Positions 9,124 through 18,055 of a DNA stretch of 64,000 nucleotides are shown in pieces; the stretch's first letter is position 1; every line of letters begins with the position of its first letter. The DNA is from Marinitoga piezophila KA3. GTDB lineage: Bacteria; Thermotogota; Thermotogae; Petrotogales; Petrotogaceae. The notes beneath the pieces were generated by a model, which worked only from the letters and a program-made list of their open reading frames with translations, did no database searches and was not told where the DNA came from. Location: contig NC_016751.1 in assembly GCF_000255135.1 (NCBI RefSeq), forward strand, positions 2,167,408 through 2,231,407, in the 5' to 3' direction. The translations under genes and the position numbers were made by a program.

Positions 9124-9938
9124 AAAAGATTATAAATATATTTTTTCATATTATAATGTTTAGTCTGGCTGTTTTATGGTTATATCCCTATATATGGTTA
9201 TTAATGTCTTCGTTAAAACCATCATCTGAAATATATACAAGGTTTTGGCCAACGCATTTTACATTGGAACATTTTAAATTTATTTTAGAAAGTGCTGAAA
9301 AAATGCAACGCCCATTTATAAGAGCTTTTTTAAATAGCGTCTTTATATCTGTTACCGTAACCCTTTCGGTTATATTAACTTCATCTATAATATCTTATGC
9401 GCTTGCAAAATTAGAATTTAAGGGAAGAGAGAAAATATTTAACTTTCTTATTTTTCAAATGGTTTTTCCGGGATTTATGTTTACAATTCCGCTTTATATA
9501 CTTATTAGAAATTTGGGATTATTAAACACATATTCGGCTATAATACTTCCAAGTTTAATGAGTGGATGGGGAATATTTATGATTACACAAAGCTATAGGA
9601 GTACTCCCAGTGATTATATTGAGGCTGCAAAGATGGATGGAGCTTCAGATTTATGGATTATCTTTAAAATAATGATCCCGTTAAATAAATCCGCAATTTC
9701 AATAGTTTCTTTATTTACGTTTATTGGAATTTGGGATAACTTTATGTGGCCTTTAATTGTTATGAAAGATTATAATAAAATGCCTTTATCAGTGCTTCTG
9801 GCAAGCTTTAACCATGAATATGGTGCGTATATTGGTCCGATATTAGCAGGTGCAGTTATTCAAACTATACCAATGGTAATTTTGTTCCTGTTGTTTAGAA
9901 AATATTTCTTACAGGGTATATCAATTACACTAAAGTGA
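9120..9938 (+). CDS. Sugar ABC transporter permease (MalG type)
   Basis: 272 residues with six membrane segments and the EAA loop EAAKMDGASDLWIIFKIMIP near residue 170. The C-terminal region GIWDNFMWPLIVMKD is typical of MalG-type subunits of carbohydrate importers. The start overlaps the upstream permease by 4 nt (ATGA), showing translational coupling. Confidence 0.9.
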   Translation: MKKIINIFFHIIMFSLAVLWLYPYIWLLMSSLKPSSEIYTRFWPTHFTLEHFKFILESAEKMQRPFIRAFLNSVFISVTVTLSVILTSSIISYALAKLEFKGREKIFNFLIFQMVFPGFMFTIPLYILIRNLGLLNTYSAIILPSLMSGWGIFMITQSYRSTPSDYIEAAKMDGASDLWIIFKIMIPLNKSAISIVSLFTFIGIWDNFMWPLIVMKDYNKMPLSVLLASFNHEYGAYIGPILAGAVIQTIPMVILFLLFRKYFLQGISITLK

Positions 9939-9948
9939 GGTGTTTATA

Positions 9949-10833
9949 TTGGAACTAAAACTTAAAAGACATCCATTAAATCCTTTGTTTGGCCCAAATC
10001 CCGATCATTTGTGGGAATCGAGATTTGTTTTTAATCCTGCTGTGGTTTATGACGGGGAATTATTCCATATGTTATATAGAGCTCAAGGAGAAGATATGGT
10101 CTCAAGACTTGGATATGCTGTGAGTGTTGATGGTGTGCATTTTAATAGAATGGAAAAACCTGTATTTGAGCCCCAGGAATTAAATGAATTATATGGTGTA
10201 GAGGATCCTCGATTAACCTTTATTAATGGAAAGTATTATATGTGTTATACTGCATATTCCCCTGATAATATTAGTGTTGCTTTGGCTTCTACAAAGAACT
10301 TTTTTATATGGGAAAGATATGGAATTGTTTTGCCTGAAAGTCCAAACAAAGATGCAGGTATATTTCCTGAAAAGGTTAATGGAAAGTATATTATGATTCA
10401 TAGATTAGAACCTGATATATGGTTTGCGTATTCTGACGATTTAATTCATTGGGGAAATTATGTAAAAATAGCCAGTCCTCGGGAAGGGTATTGGGATAAT
10501 TTAAAAATAGGTCTTGGAGGGCCACCAATTAAAACTAAATATGGTTGGTTAATGTTATATCATGGGGTTGAGGAGGCTTCGAGAAATATATATAGATTAG
10601 GATTTATGTTGCTTGATCTTGATGATCCAACGAAAGTATTAAAACGTTCTGAAAAACCAATTCTTGAACCTGAAGAAACATGGGAAAAGTTTGGTGGCGT
10701 TCCAACTGTTGTGTTTTCTGATGCAATAGTTGAGTATAAGGATGAATATTATATTTATTATGGCGCAGCTGATAACTATATTGCACTGGCTACAATTTCT
10801 AAAGATGAAGTATTTAAATGGATATTAGAATAA
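9949..10833 (+). CDS. GH130 beta-mannoside phosphorylase/hydrolase
   Basis: A TTG start at 9949 is chosen because GAGGTG (9937-9942) lies 6 nt upstream; an in-frame GTG at 9940 would overlap that site. The protein is about 294 residues, the normal GH130 length. Family motifs in order are RHPLNPLF, ESRFVFNPAVVYDGE, LGYAVSVDGVHF, GVEDPRLT (holding the presumed catalytic aspartate) and GGVPTVVFSDAIVEYKDEYY. GH130 enzymes split beta-1,2 or beta-1,4-mannosidic bonds, mostly by phosphorolysis giving mannose 1-phosphate. There is no signal peptide, so it acts in the cytoplasm on imported oligosaccharide. Its place at the end of the operon fits. Linkage and phosphorylase versus hydrolase cannot be settled by eye. 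Confidence 0.9.
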   Translation: MELKLKRHPLNPLFGPNPDHLWESRFVFNPAVVYDGELFHMLYRAQGEDMVSRLGYAVSVDGVHFNRMEKPVFEPQELNELYGVEDPRLTFINGKYYMCYTAYSPDNISVALASTKNFFIWERYGIVLPESPNKDAGIFPEKVNGKYIMIHRLEPDIWFAYSDDLIHWGNYVKIASPREGYWDNLKIGLGGPPIKTKYGWLMLYHGVEEASRNIYRLGFMLLDLDDPTKVLKRSEKPILEPEETWEKFGGVPTVVFSDAIVEYKDEYYIYYGAADNYIALATISKDEVFKWILE

Positions 10834-10858
10834 AACACCAGGGATTATCCCTGGTGTT
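10833..10858. terminator. Bidirectional intrinsic terminator
   Basis: AACACCAGGGAT (10834 onward) pairs with ATCCCTGGTGTT around a two-base loop. It lies between two convergent genes and directly abuts both stop codons. Confidence 0.8.
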
Positions 10859-10859
10859 A

Positions 10860-11222
10860 TTAATGATTATGGAATTTTTCTTTTACTTCATATTCTCTAT
10901 CTATAAGCTTATGTTCTTTTAAAGCTTCGATGATTTCTTCGACGGTTCCATCAGCACCTCTAATTACCTGAATTCCAAACTGCTCAAAAAATGCTATTGC
11001 TCTTCCGCCTATACCTCTTACTACAAGCATATTAACTCCTTTGTCGTTAAGATAATTTGGAATATCTCCAGGTCCGTGTTCTTCAAGAGGATTTTTTATT
11101 ACTTCAACTTCATAAGAATTGTCGTTTAATGTAATAAAAGCAAAATATGGTGCGTGTCCAAAATGTTCGCTTATAGGGGAAGATTTCCCATTGTCTTCTA
11201 ATACTGGAATTACAATTTTCAT
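10860..11222 (-). CDS. NifX/NifB-type (dinitrogenase Fe-Mo cofactor family) protein
   Basis: 120 residues. It opens MKIVIPVLEDNGKSSPISEH followed by FGHAPYFAF, the hallmark of the small cofactor-binding family (MTH1175-like), and has the glycine-rich GIGGRAIAFFEQFGIQVIRG near residue 75. In Thermotogota such proteins occur without nitrogenase, so a role in handling metal or Fe-S clusters is more likely than nitrogen fixation. A GGAGGCG ribosome site precedes the ATG. It is a single-gene unit between two terminators. The histidine-rich tail (KFHNH) might bind metal. Confidence 0.85.
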   Translation of the reverse strand: MKIVIPVLEDNGKSSPISEHFGHAPYFAFITLNDNSYEVEVIKNPLEEHGPGDIPNYLNDKGVNMLVVRGIGGRAIAFFEQFGIQVIRGADGTVEEIIEALKEHKLIDREYEVKEKFHNH

Positions 11223-11323
11223 TGTATCGCCTCCTATATATATTTGATATATATTTCACGTATATTATAACTATTTTATATGAGAAAAAAATAACAGATA
11301 TATTTCAATATCTTTATAAAAAA

Positions 11324-11348
11324 AGAAGAAGAGTGCTACTCTTCTTCT
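11324..11348 (-). terminator. Intrinsic terminator overlapping the end of the MFS gene
   Basis: AGAAGAAGAG (11324-11333) pairs perfectly with CTCTTCTTCT (11339-11348), followed on the minus strand by eight T. The left-reading stop codon (11336-11338) lies in the loop, so the last codons of the gene encode the stem. Confidence 0.85.
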
Positions 11349-12595
11349 GGTAATACAAAGGATATTTGACTAATTTTTCCAGAGAATAAGAATATATCTA
11401 TAAACAATAGGATACCAATTGCTAAAAATAACCAATGAACTGCCACGTGATCTATTAAAATGCCAAGAATTAACATTCCAACTGGTGTTGCTGCTTGAAA
11501 GATTACGCCAAGTGCAGAGAAAATTTTTGATCTGTTTTCGTTTGGGATTATTTGTTGGAAATAAACGCTTATAGGTGTGTTGACAAATGCATTTGTAATT
11601 CCCATCATGATTAAGATTATACTAACTATAATAAAAATTGTCCAGATATTACCAAAATATGCTAATATGTCAGGAAATACCATTATTGCTATTAAAAAAT
11701 TTAGAACAATCATACCATAAAAGCCATTTTTAAATAATTTTTGAGGATTTCTTTTTGAAAAGAAAATAGCTAAAAAGATATTTCCTACTAAAATTCCAAC
11801 AGTCCATGATGTTTCTAGTAAGCCATATTGTTGTGCAGAAAAACCAATAATTTCTCTAAATGTATATGGAAGAAGAACAACAAAAAGTGGGTTGAATAAA
11901 AAATTTAAAGATATTGCCAATAAAATGAGATTTCTTAAAATGTCATTATTAAAAATAAAAAGAATGGATTCTTTTAGATCATTTAAAATAATTTTAGCAT
12001 TTACGTGAGATTTTAATTTGCTTGTTTTTTCATATCGGATGAACATTTCGCTAATGGCTGAAAGGATAAAGGAAATACCATTTAATATAAAAATCCATTG
12101 CATTCCCCAGAATCCATAAATAACTCCGCCTAATACAGGACCTATTATCATTGAAGCGCTACTAATGCTCTCGGTGATTGAATTTGCTTTCATTAAATCT
12201 TTTTCGGGGACAAGATCAGGAATCATAGCGCTGGTTGCTGCACCGAAAAAACTATCAAGTAAAGAAATAACAACCTGAAATGAAAATAATACAAATAAAT
12301 TCAATTTGTTTATATATGTCAAATATGCAAGGGATAAAATTATAAAACCTCTTAAATAATCCATAAGTACCATAATCTTTTTTCTATTGAATCTATCTCC
12401 TATTACTCCAGCAAAAGGTGCCAAGATAAGAGCGGGAACCATATTTATAGTTGCAAATAATCCCATTTTTGTACCTGAACCGGTTAAATCTAATATAAAT
12501 AACGGCATTGCAACCATTTGAATACCACTTCCTATTAAAGAAACCATTCTTCCAACAACAAAAAGAATAAAATTTCTTTTTTCAGATTCGTTCAT
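11336..12595 (-). CDS. MFS transporter (EntS/macrolide-exporter type)
   Basis: 419 residues with about 12 membrane helices. The loop between helices 2 and 3 reads GVIGDRFNRKKIMVLMDYLR, a good match to the MFS signature (GxxxDRxxRRK). Overall it resembles the DHA3-type drug or siderophore exporters (EntS, MefA). It is a single gene with its own terminator. The substrate cannot be inferred from the neighbours, which are a FeMo-family protein and the pseudouridine genes. Confidence 0.87.
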   Translation of the reverse strand: MNESEKRNFILFVVGRMVSLIGSGIQMVAMPLFILDLTGSGTKMGLFATINMVPALILAPFAGVIGDRFNRKKIMVLMDYLRGFIILSLAYLTYINKLNLFVLFSFQVVISLLDSFFGAATSAMIPDLVPEKDLMKANSITESISSASMIIGPVLGGVIYGFWGMQWIFILNGISFILSAISEMFIRYEKTSKLKSHVNAKIILNDLKESILFIFNNDILRNLILLAISLNFLFNPLFVVLLPYTFREIIGFSAQQYGLLETSWTVGILVGNIFLAIFFSKRNPQKLFKNGFYGMIVLNFLIAIMVFPDILAYFGNIWTIFIIVSIILIMMGITNAFVNTPISVYFQQIIPNENRSKIFSALGVIFQAATPVGMLILGILIDHVAVHWLFLAIGILLFIDIFLFSGKISQISFVLPEEE

Positions 12596-12740
12596 TTTAA
12601 TCCCTTCCTTTCAAAAAACTAAAACATATTTTAGAAATCATAAAATAGTATATCATATTTTTATAATAAAATCAAGATTTTTATTAAAAATATTTAATTT
12701 AATTAATAAATTTAAAGATGGACTTGAATTTATTTATAAA

Positions 12741-12783
12741 AAAAGTGCTTAATTCCAAAATTTAGAAGGAATTAAGCACTTTT
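12741..12783. terminator. Strong bidirectional terminator downstream of psuG
   Basis: A perfect 16-bp stem (12741-12756 with 12768-12783) surrounds an 11-nt loop, with T runs on both sides. It ends the psuK-psuG unit. The remaining intergenic bases 12596-12740 are AT-rich and hold only the presumed MFS promoter. Confidence 0.85.
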
Positions 12784-12811
12784 ATTTTTAAAATTTATAT
12801 AATAAGGTAAT

Positions 12812-13720
12812 TTATAATGATTTAGCAATTAATGCAGCAAGTTTTGCATTATTGTATACAAGTTGAATATTTGATTTTAAACTTTCGCCGCCTGTTATTT
12901 CTTTTATTTTTGCCAATAGAAACGGCGTAGTTTCTTTACCTTTTATTCCAAGTTTTTCTGCTTCTTTTAAAGCATCTTCGATAGCTTTGGTTATGGTGTC
13001 ATAATCCATTTGATATTCTTCAGGGATAGGATTAGCAATAACAGCTCCACCTTTTAAGTTTAATGCCCATTTTGCTTTTAAAAATTCTGCAATTTCTTCT
13101 GGTGTGTCTAATCTGAAATTGACATTAAAACCGCTTTTTCGTGTATAAAATGCTGGTAATTCTTCAGTTTGGTATCCAATAACTGGAACGCCAAAAGTTT
13201 CAAGATATTCTAAAGTTAATCCAAGATCGAGTATGGATTTGGCACCGGCACAAACCACTGCAACATTTGTGTTTGCTAATTCCTGAAGGTCTGCAGAAAT
13301 ATCAAAGGTTTCCTGGGCGTTTCTATGAACTCCTCCGATTCCACCGGTTGCAAAAACTTTTATTCCAGCCATTTCGGCGATAATCATTGTTCCAGCTACA
13401 GTTGTTGCTCCATCTATTTTTTTGGAAATTACATATGGAATATCTCTTCTACTTACTTTCATTACTGAATATCCTTTTTTACCTAAATATTCAATTTCTT
13501 CTTCGGATAATCCAGCTTTTAGTTTTCCATTAATAATAGCTATAGTGGCAGGGATTGCTCCATTGTCTCTAACTACTTTTTCAACGTTTAAAGCTGTTTC
13601 AACATTTTGTGGATATGGCATTCCGTGGGATATTATTGTTGATTCAAGAGCTACAACAGGTTTTCCTTCTTCTAAAGCTTTTTTTACTTCTGGTGAAATT
13701 TCAAGGTATTTTTCAATCAT
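12812..13720 (-). CDS. psuG: Pseudouridine-5'-phosphate glycosidase
   Basis: 302 residues, the usual PsuG length. Diagnostic stretches are [16 protein letters not shown] near residue 25, KMRR-equivalent [20 protein letters not shown] near 90, and [20 protein letters not shown] near 125. The enzyme splits pseudouridine 5'-phosphate into uracil and ribose 5-phosphate using a lysine Schiff base and a metal ion. The start overlaps the end of the kinase gene by 4 nt, so the two steps (kinase, then glycosidase) are encoded in order in one transcript and salvage modified nucleosides from RNA turnover. Confidence 0.96.
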   Translation of the reverse strand: MIEKYLEISPEVKKALEEGKPVVALESTIISHGMPYPQNVETALNVEKVVRDNGAIPATIAIINGKLKAGLSEEEIEYLGKKGYSVMKVSRRDIPYVISKKIDGATTVAGTMIIAEMAGIKVFATGGIGGVHRNAQETFDISADLQELANTNVAVVCAGAKSILDLGLTLEYLETFGVPVIGYQTEELPAFYTRKSGFNVNFRLDTPEEIAEFLKAKWALNLKGGAVIANPIPEEYQMDYDTITKAIEDALKEAEKLGIKGKETTPFLLAKIKEITGGESLKSNIQLVYNNAKLAALIAKSL

Positions 13721-14805
13721 AGTTTCATCTCCTTTAATTTATTTTCTATGTTTTCTTTTGATAATTGTTCTGAATTTGCCCCTTCTGACTCTAATGTAAT
13801 TGCCGAGGCAGCTATGGAAATTTTCGCTGTTTTTTCTAAAGAATAGTTGTTTAAATATCCTAATACTATTCCTGCTGTAAATGCGTCTCCGGCACCAGTT
13901 GCATTTATTACTTTAATTTTCGGTGTTTTTATATATATCGTTTTATTTTTGTCAGCACATAAAATTCCATCTTTTCCCATTGTTAAAAATACTCTTTTAA
14001 CTCCTTTATTAATAATATTTCTAACAGCTTTTTCAGCATCTTTTTTGTTTTCGATTTTTATGCCAGAAAGTATTTCAGCTTCATATATATTAGGTTTGAT
14101 GGAATGGACATAATTGAGTATATTTAATATTTTAACGGTTTTTGCGGTAGAAACTGTATCTACAATAAATGTGTTGTTAATGTTTTTTGTAATATATTCT
14201 ATTGTTTTTTGAGGTAAATTAGTATCGAGTATAACAGCTTTAGACTTTTCAATAATATTTTTTTTGGATTTAATATAATTTATATCTATTTTTTCGCATA
14301 TCTCCATATCGGATAATCCAACAGCCATATCTCCTTTTTCATCGAGTATAGCAAGATAAGTTGATGTTGAGAAGTCACTTAGTATTAATGAGTCACTAAT
14401 GTCAATTCCTATATTTTTAGAATGTTCAATAATTTTTTTGCCATATATGTCATTTCCAATAGCTGTTAGTAATTTAGTGTTTATATTTAATCTTGAAAGA
14501 TTTTCTGCGATATTTCTTCCTACACCACCAGGTGAGATTTTTAATTTACCGGGGTTTGAATCTTTTAATTTTAGTTTTTTATTTGGAAATCCGTTGATAT
14601 CAATATTTGCTCCGCCTATTACCGTTACATAATCAAGTTTATTTATTATATATCCTCTACCTAAAATATATCCTTTTTTTATTAAATTGGCAATATGTAC
14701 AGCAACAGAAGAACGGGCTATATTTAGTTGCTTAGCCAATTCGTCCTGGGTTATGAAAGGATTTTCTTTTATTAGTTCTAAAATTTCCTTTTCTCTATTT
14801 GTCAT
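13717..14805 (-). CDS. psuK: Pseudouridine kinase with N-terminal winged-helix domain
   Basis: 362 residues. Residues 1-50 form a MarR/DeoR-like helix-turn-helix ([20 protein letters not shown], ending [10 protein letters not shown]). A PfkB/ribokinase fold follows, with [14 protein letters not shown] near 65, the PfkB signature [14 protein letters not shown] near 95 and the catalytic [14 protein letters not shown] near 305. It phosphorylates pseudouridine for PsuG. The fused DNA-binding domain, known from other sugar or nucleoside kinases of this family, suggests it also regulates its own operon. AGGTGA precedes the ATG. Confidence 0.93.
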   Translation of the reverse strand: MTNREKEILELIKENPFITQDELAKQLNIARSSVAVHIANLIKKGYILGRGYIINKLDYVTVIGGANIDINGFPNKKLKLKDSNPGKLKISPGGVGRNIAENLSRLNINTKLLTAIGNDIYGKKIIEHSKNIGIDISDSLILSDFSTSTYLAILDEKGDMAVGLSDMEICEKIDINYIKSKKNIIEKSKAVILDTNLPQKTIEYITKNINNTFIVDTVSTAKTVKILNILNYVHSIKPNIYEAEILSGIKIENKKDAEKAVRNIINKGVKRVFLTMGKDGILCADKNKTIYIKTPKIKVINATGAGDAFTAGIVLGYLNNYSLEKTAKISIAASAITLESEGANSEQLSKENIENKLKEMKL

Positions 14806-14881
14806 TCTATCACCTAAACTTTTGTTTATTTGATTAGTCTATTGTTTATAATATCACAAATAAGAAAGAAAATCAAGTTTT

Positions 14882-14936
14882 TCTAAGGTAACTTTAAGTT
14901 TTTTCTAAGTCTCCTCTAAGGTTTATAGAGTATTAT
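14882..14936 (+). promoter_or_regulatory. OmpR-type direct repeats and promoter of the SHOCT/DUF2202 operon
   Basis: TAAG tetrads occur at 14884, 14895, 14906 and 14917, exactly 11 bp apart, three of them within TCTAAG. Eleven-base direct repeats are the usual footprint of OmpR/PhoB-family response regulators. A -10-like TATTAT at 14931 follows, and no good -35 is seen at the expected place, as in activator-dependent promoters. Confidence 0.55.
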
Positions 14937-14983
14937 AAAGATGTCGAAGATGAAATAACAAATTTTAAGAGGAGGTTGATAAA

Positions 14984-15259
14984 ATGAGAGGGTATTATCC
15001 AGGTTATCATACAGGATTTTTTGGATTAGGTTATGGATGGTATGGTTGGATAGAAATGATTCTGGTAGGAGTTGTAATTTTTGCAGTCATTTATTTATTA
15101 ATAAAAGGGTTAACCAGAAAAGATAATTATAGAGATGCTTATTATGTTTCAGGTGGAACTCAGAAAAACAAGGCTCTTGAAATTTTAAAAGAACAATTTG
15201 CGAGAGGCGAAATTAGTGAAGAAGAATTTTTAAGAAAAAGAAAATTAATCGAGGAATAA
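14984..15259 (+). CDS. Small membrane protein with SHOCT domain
   Basis: 91 residues. The glycine- and tyrosine-rich N-terminus (MRGYYPGYHTGFFGLGYGWY) leads into one membrane helix (about residues 23-43). After a linker, residues 63-91 form a SHOCT motif (ALEILKEQFARGEISEEEFL). SHOCT domains are short C-terminal oligomerisation or bilayer-associated modules. A strong GAGGAGGT site precedes the ATG. It is the first gene of a two-gene unit with a DUF2202 protein 12 nt downstream, a common pairing in anaerobes, probably an envelope stress response. Confidence 0.85.
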   Translation: MRGYYPGYHTGFFGLGYGWYGWIEMILVGVVIFAVIYLLIKGLTRKDNYRDAYYVSGGTQKNKALEILKEQFARGEISEEEFLRKRKLIEE

Positions 15260-15271
15260 GGAGGCGGTATT

Positions 15272-15928
15272 ATGAAAAAAGGTTTGTTATTAGGAAGTAT
15301 GATTTTAATATTAGTAATAATGTCATTTGCAGGAGGCTTTTTTAATAATCCAGCAGCAGCTGTTGAAGCATTACCAGTTCAAGAATTATCAGCAAGTGAA
15401 ATTGATGGTTTATTACAAATGAGAGAAGAGGAAAAATTAGCAAGAGATGTTTATTTAACATTATATGATATCTGGGGAGTTCAAACGTTTTATAACATTG
15501 CTCAATCAGAACAAACACATATGAATGCAGTAAAAACTATTTTAGATAAATATGATATTGAAGATCCAATTACAGATTATACAGTCGGTGTTTTTAAAAA
15601 TGAAGAATTAAAAAAATTATATGATCAACTTGTTGAACAGGGAAAAACTTCAATCATAGATGCCTTAAAAGTTGGAGCAACAATAGAAGACTTAGATATA
15701 TATGATCTTGAAGAGTTAATAAAAGAAACAGATAATGAAGATATAAAAGTGGTATATGAAAATCTTAAATTCGGTTCTGAAAATCATATGAGAGCATTTG
15801 TGGGGTTATTAGAAAGATATAATGAAACATATTCAGCACAATATATTTCACCAGATGAACTTAGCGATATTTTAAACGGTTCAGAAAATGCTCAACCAGG
15901 AAATGGTTATAGAGGCGGTAGAAAATAA
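15272..15928 (+). CDS. Secreted DUF2202 (ferritin-like) protein
   Basis: 218 residues with a signal peptide ending near AGGFF. Residues about 45-195 match DUF2202, a four-helix ferritin-like domain. LLQMREEEKLARDVYLTLYD holds the first EE pair, AQSEQTHMNAV holds E and H, EDLDIYDLEELIKE follows, and SENHMRAFVG ends the domain. The pattern E-E/ExxH/E/ENHxR suggests a di-metal site outside the membrane. The function of the family is unknown; metal or oxidant handling is an inference. The tail (GNGYRGGRK) is basic and low in complexity. Confidence 0.85.
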   Translation: MKKGLLLGSMILILVIMSFAGGFFNNPAAAVEALPVQELSASEIDGLLQMREEEKLARDVYLTLYDIWGVQTFYNIAQSEQTHMNAVKTILDKYDIEDPITDYTVGVFKNEELKKLYDQLVEQGKTSIIDALKVGATIEDLDIYDLEELIKETDNEDIKVVYENLKFGSENHMRAFVGLLERYNETYSAQYISPDELSDILNGSENAQPGNGYRGGRK

Positions 15929-15936
15929 TTTATATC

Positions 15937-15960
15937 AAAGGTCCCGAGAGGGGCCTTTTT
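15937..15960 (+). terminator. Intrinsic terminator after the DUF2202 gene
   Basis: AAAGG-T-CCC pairs with GGG-G-CCTTT and is followed by TTTTTATTTTT, 8 nt after the stop codon. Confidence 0.85.
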
Positions 15961-15976
15961 ATTTTTAATTAAAAAC

Positions 15977-16005
15977 TTGACACAGCAACTATTTTGTAGT
16001 ATACT
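15977..16005 (+). promoter_or_regulatory. Near-consensus sigma-A promoter
   Basis: TTGACA (15977-15982) and TATACT (16000-16005) are separated by 17 bp, 45 bp before the radical SAM gene. Confidence 0.85.
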
Positions 16006-16050
16006 ATATGTAGTAAGATTATAAACAAGTTTATATTATAGGGTGATGAT

Positions 16051-17304
16051 ATGGATATAAATGAAAAATTGAGGATATTATCTTCATCAGCTAAATATGA
16101 TGTTTCATGTGCTTCAAGCGGTTCTGATAGAAATAATGAAAAAAAAGGTATAGGAAATGCCGTAACCAGTGGTGTATGTCATAGCTGGACATCAGATGGA
16201 AGATGCATCTCACTTTTGAAGATTTTATTCTCAAATGCCTGTATTTACGATTGTGCTTATTGTATAAATAGAGCAAGTAATGATGTAAAAAGGGCAACAT
16301 TTACTGTTGATGAGGTTGTTCAGTTAACAATGAATTTTTATAGAAGAAATTACATAGAAGGTTTATTTTTAAGTTCCGCAATAATAAAAAGTCCTGATTA
16401 TACTATGGAGCAAATGTTGAAAGTAGTAAAAAAGCTCAGAAAAGAAGAAAATTTTAATGGTTACATCCATTTGAAGGCTATTCCAGGAGCAGATTTGAAA
16501 CTTATACGTGAAGCAGGTTTTTATGCGGATAGGTTAAGCGTTAATATTGAGTTGCCAAGTGAAAAAAGTTTAAAACTATTGGCCCCACAAAAGAAAAAAG
16601 AAAATATAATTAAACCCATGAAATTTTTGGGAACAAATATTCTGGCTAATGTTGAAGATAGAAAGAAATATAAAAAAACTCCTCTATTTGTTCCAGCCGG
16701 CCATAGTACACAGTTAATTGTTGGAGCATCACCTGAAAGCGACTATCAAATTTTGAGATTGGCAGAAGGTATGTATAAAAAATTCAATATGAAAAGAGTA
16801 TATTATTCAGCATTTATACCTGTTAATAAAGATAAGCGTCTTCCTATAAATATAAAACCACCATTGAAAAGAGAACATAGATTATATCAGGCAGATTGGT
16901 TATTGAGATTTTATAAGTTTTCAGCTTCTGAAATTCTTAATGAGAAAAATCCATTTTTAGATGAAAAGCTTGATCCCAAAACGTCATGGGCATTAAGAAA
17001 TTTTCATTTTTTCCCTATAGAAATTAATAGAGCATCTTATGATGAATTAATCAGAGTGCCTGGGATAGGAATAAAATCAGCATTGACTATAATTAAAGCA
17101 AGAAAATATTCACCTATAACCTTTGATGATTTGAAAAAAATAGGTGTTGTTCTAAAACGAGCAAAATATTTTATTACCTGTAACGGTAAATATTATAGTA
17201 ATATTTTTTTATCTCCTGACGCAATAAGGGAAAAATTAACTGAAAACTTAAGTATGAAAATACCATTATTTCCCACAACGGCAATTGAAGTTTCAAGGAG
17301 CTGA
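16051..17304 (+). CDS. Putative DNA modification/repair radical SAM protein
   Basis: 417 residues. The Fe-S cluster motif is CIYDCAYC (Cx3Cx2C) near residue 67. The characteristic N-terminus LRILSSSAKYDVSCASSGSD and the stretch GVCHSWTSDGRCISLLKILF belong to the TIGR03916 family. Near residue 325 a helix-hairpin-helix DNA-binding motif follows (VPGIGIKSALTII). The family is always found beside the DUF4130/TIGR03915 protein encoded next, and its substrate is unknown; a role in DNA repair or modification is the family hypothesis. GGGTGATG precedes the ATG, and a consensus promoter lies upstream. Confidence 0.92.
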   Translation: MDINEKLRILSSSAKYDVSCASSGSDRNNEKKGIGNAVTSGVCHSWTSDGRCISLLKILFSNACIYDCAYCINRASNDVKRATFTVDEVVQLTMNFYRRNYIEGLFLSSAIIKSPDYTMEQMLKVVKKLRKEENFNGYIHLKAIPGADLKLIREAGFYADRLSVNIELPSEKSLKLLAPQKKKENIIKPMKFLGTNILANVEDRKKYKKTPLFVPAGHSTQLIVGASPESDYQILRLAEGMYKKFNMKRVYYSAFIPVNKDKRLPINIKPPLKREHRLYQADWLLRFYKFSASEILNEKNPFLDEKLDPKTSWALRNFHFFPIEINRASYDELIRVPGIGIKSALTIIKARKYSPITFDDLKKIGVVLKRAKYFITCNGKYYSNIFLSPDAIREKLTENLSMKIPLFPTTAIEVSRS

Positions 17305-17308
17305 AATT

Positions 17309-18055
17309 ATGAATATACTTACATATGATGGAACATTTCAGGGATTACTTACTATTACATATTATTGTTTTGAAAAAAGGAAATTACCTGACTTAATTTT
17401 AAAAGAAGGAAATAAAGGGATTTTTGGCAACGGTAATATTATAAAAACCGACTTTAAAAAAGCTGAATATGTGAGTAATTTTATAAAAAGAAAAATAAAT
17501 AATGGAATTTTGAAAAATATATTTTTAGCCTATCTTTCGGAATATGAAAACATAGAAGTTGATATTATAAAATATGTCAATATCGCTTTGAAATTGAAAA
17601 AAGACCCCATAAATTATATAGAAAAGGACTATATTTTGAAAATAAAAAAGGTAATATATAAAGTGTCAAATGAAAAGCATAAATTTATAGGGTTATTACG
17701 TTTTAGAGAATTATCAAATGGACTTTATTATGCACCGTTTGAACCCGACCATAATATTATTATTCTACTTGCCCGGCATTTTATAAACCGATTTTCAAAT
17801 CAAAATTGGATTATTCATGATATAAAAAGAAACCTTGCCCTTGTTTATTCAAAGGGCAAGGTGGATTTAATTAATATAAATATTTCAAATCAGTATTTTT
17901 TTAAAGATTTGGAAAATTTATCAAAAGATGAAATTGAATACCAGAGTTTATGGAAAACATATTTTAATAGTGCAGCGATTACAGAAAGAAACAATTCTAA
18001 ACTTCAAAAACAATTTATGCCTATACGCTATTGGAAATATTTAACGGAATTCTAA
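17309..18055 (+). CDS. DUF4130 (TIGR03915) probable DNA metabolism protein
   Basis: 248 residues from ATG 17309, placed by AAGGAG 8 nt upstream. The N-terminus MNILTYDGTFQGLLTITYYC is diagnostic, as are FIGLLRFREL near residue 130, APFEPDHNII near 150 and the C-terminal MPIRYWKYLTEF. It is the obligate partner of the upstream radical SAM protein and overlaps its last codon region. In other bacteria this domain is fused to a uracil-DNA-glycosylase-like domain, which supports a DNA repair role. Its stop codon overlaps the convergent glycosyltransferase stop, with no terminator visible. Confidence 0.92.
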   Translation: MNILTYDGTFQGLLTITYYCFEKRKLPDLILKEGNKGIFGNGNIIKTDFKKAEYVSNFIKRKINNGILKNIFLAYLSEYENIEVDIIKYVNIALKLKKDPINYIEKDYILKIKKVIYKVSNEKHKFIGLLRFRELSNGLYYAPFEPDHNIIILLARHFINRFSNQNWIIHDIKRNLALVYSKGKVDLININISNQYFFKDLENLSKDEIEYQSLWKTYFNSAAITERNNSKLQKQFMPIRYWKYLTEF

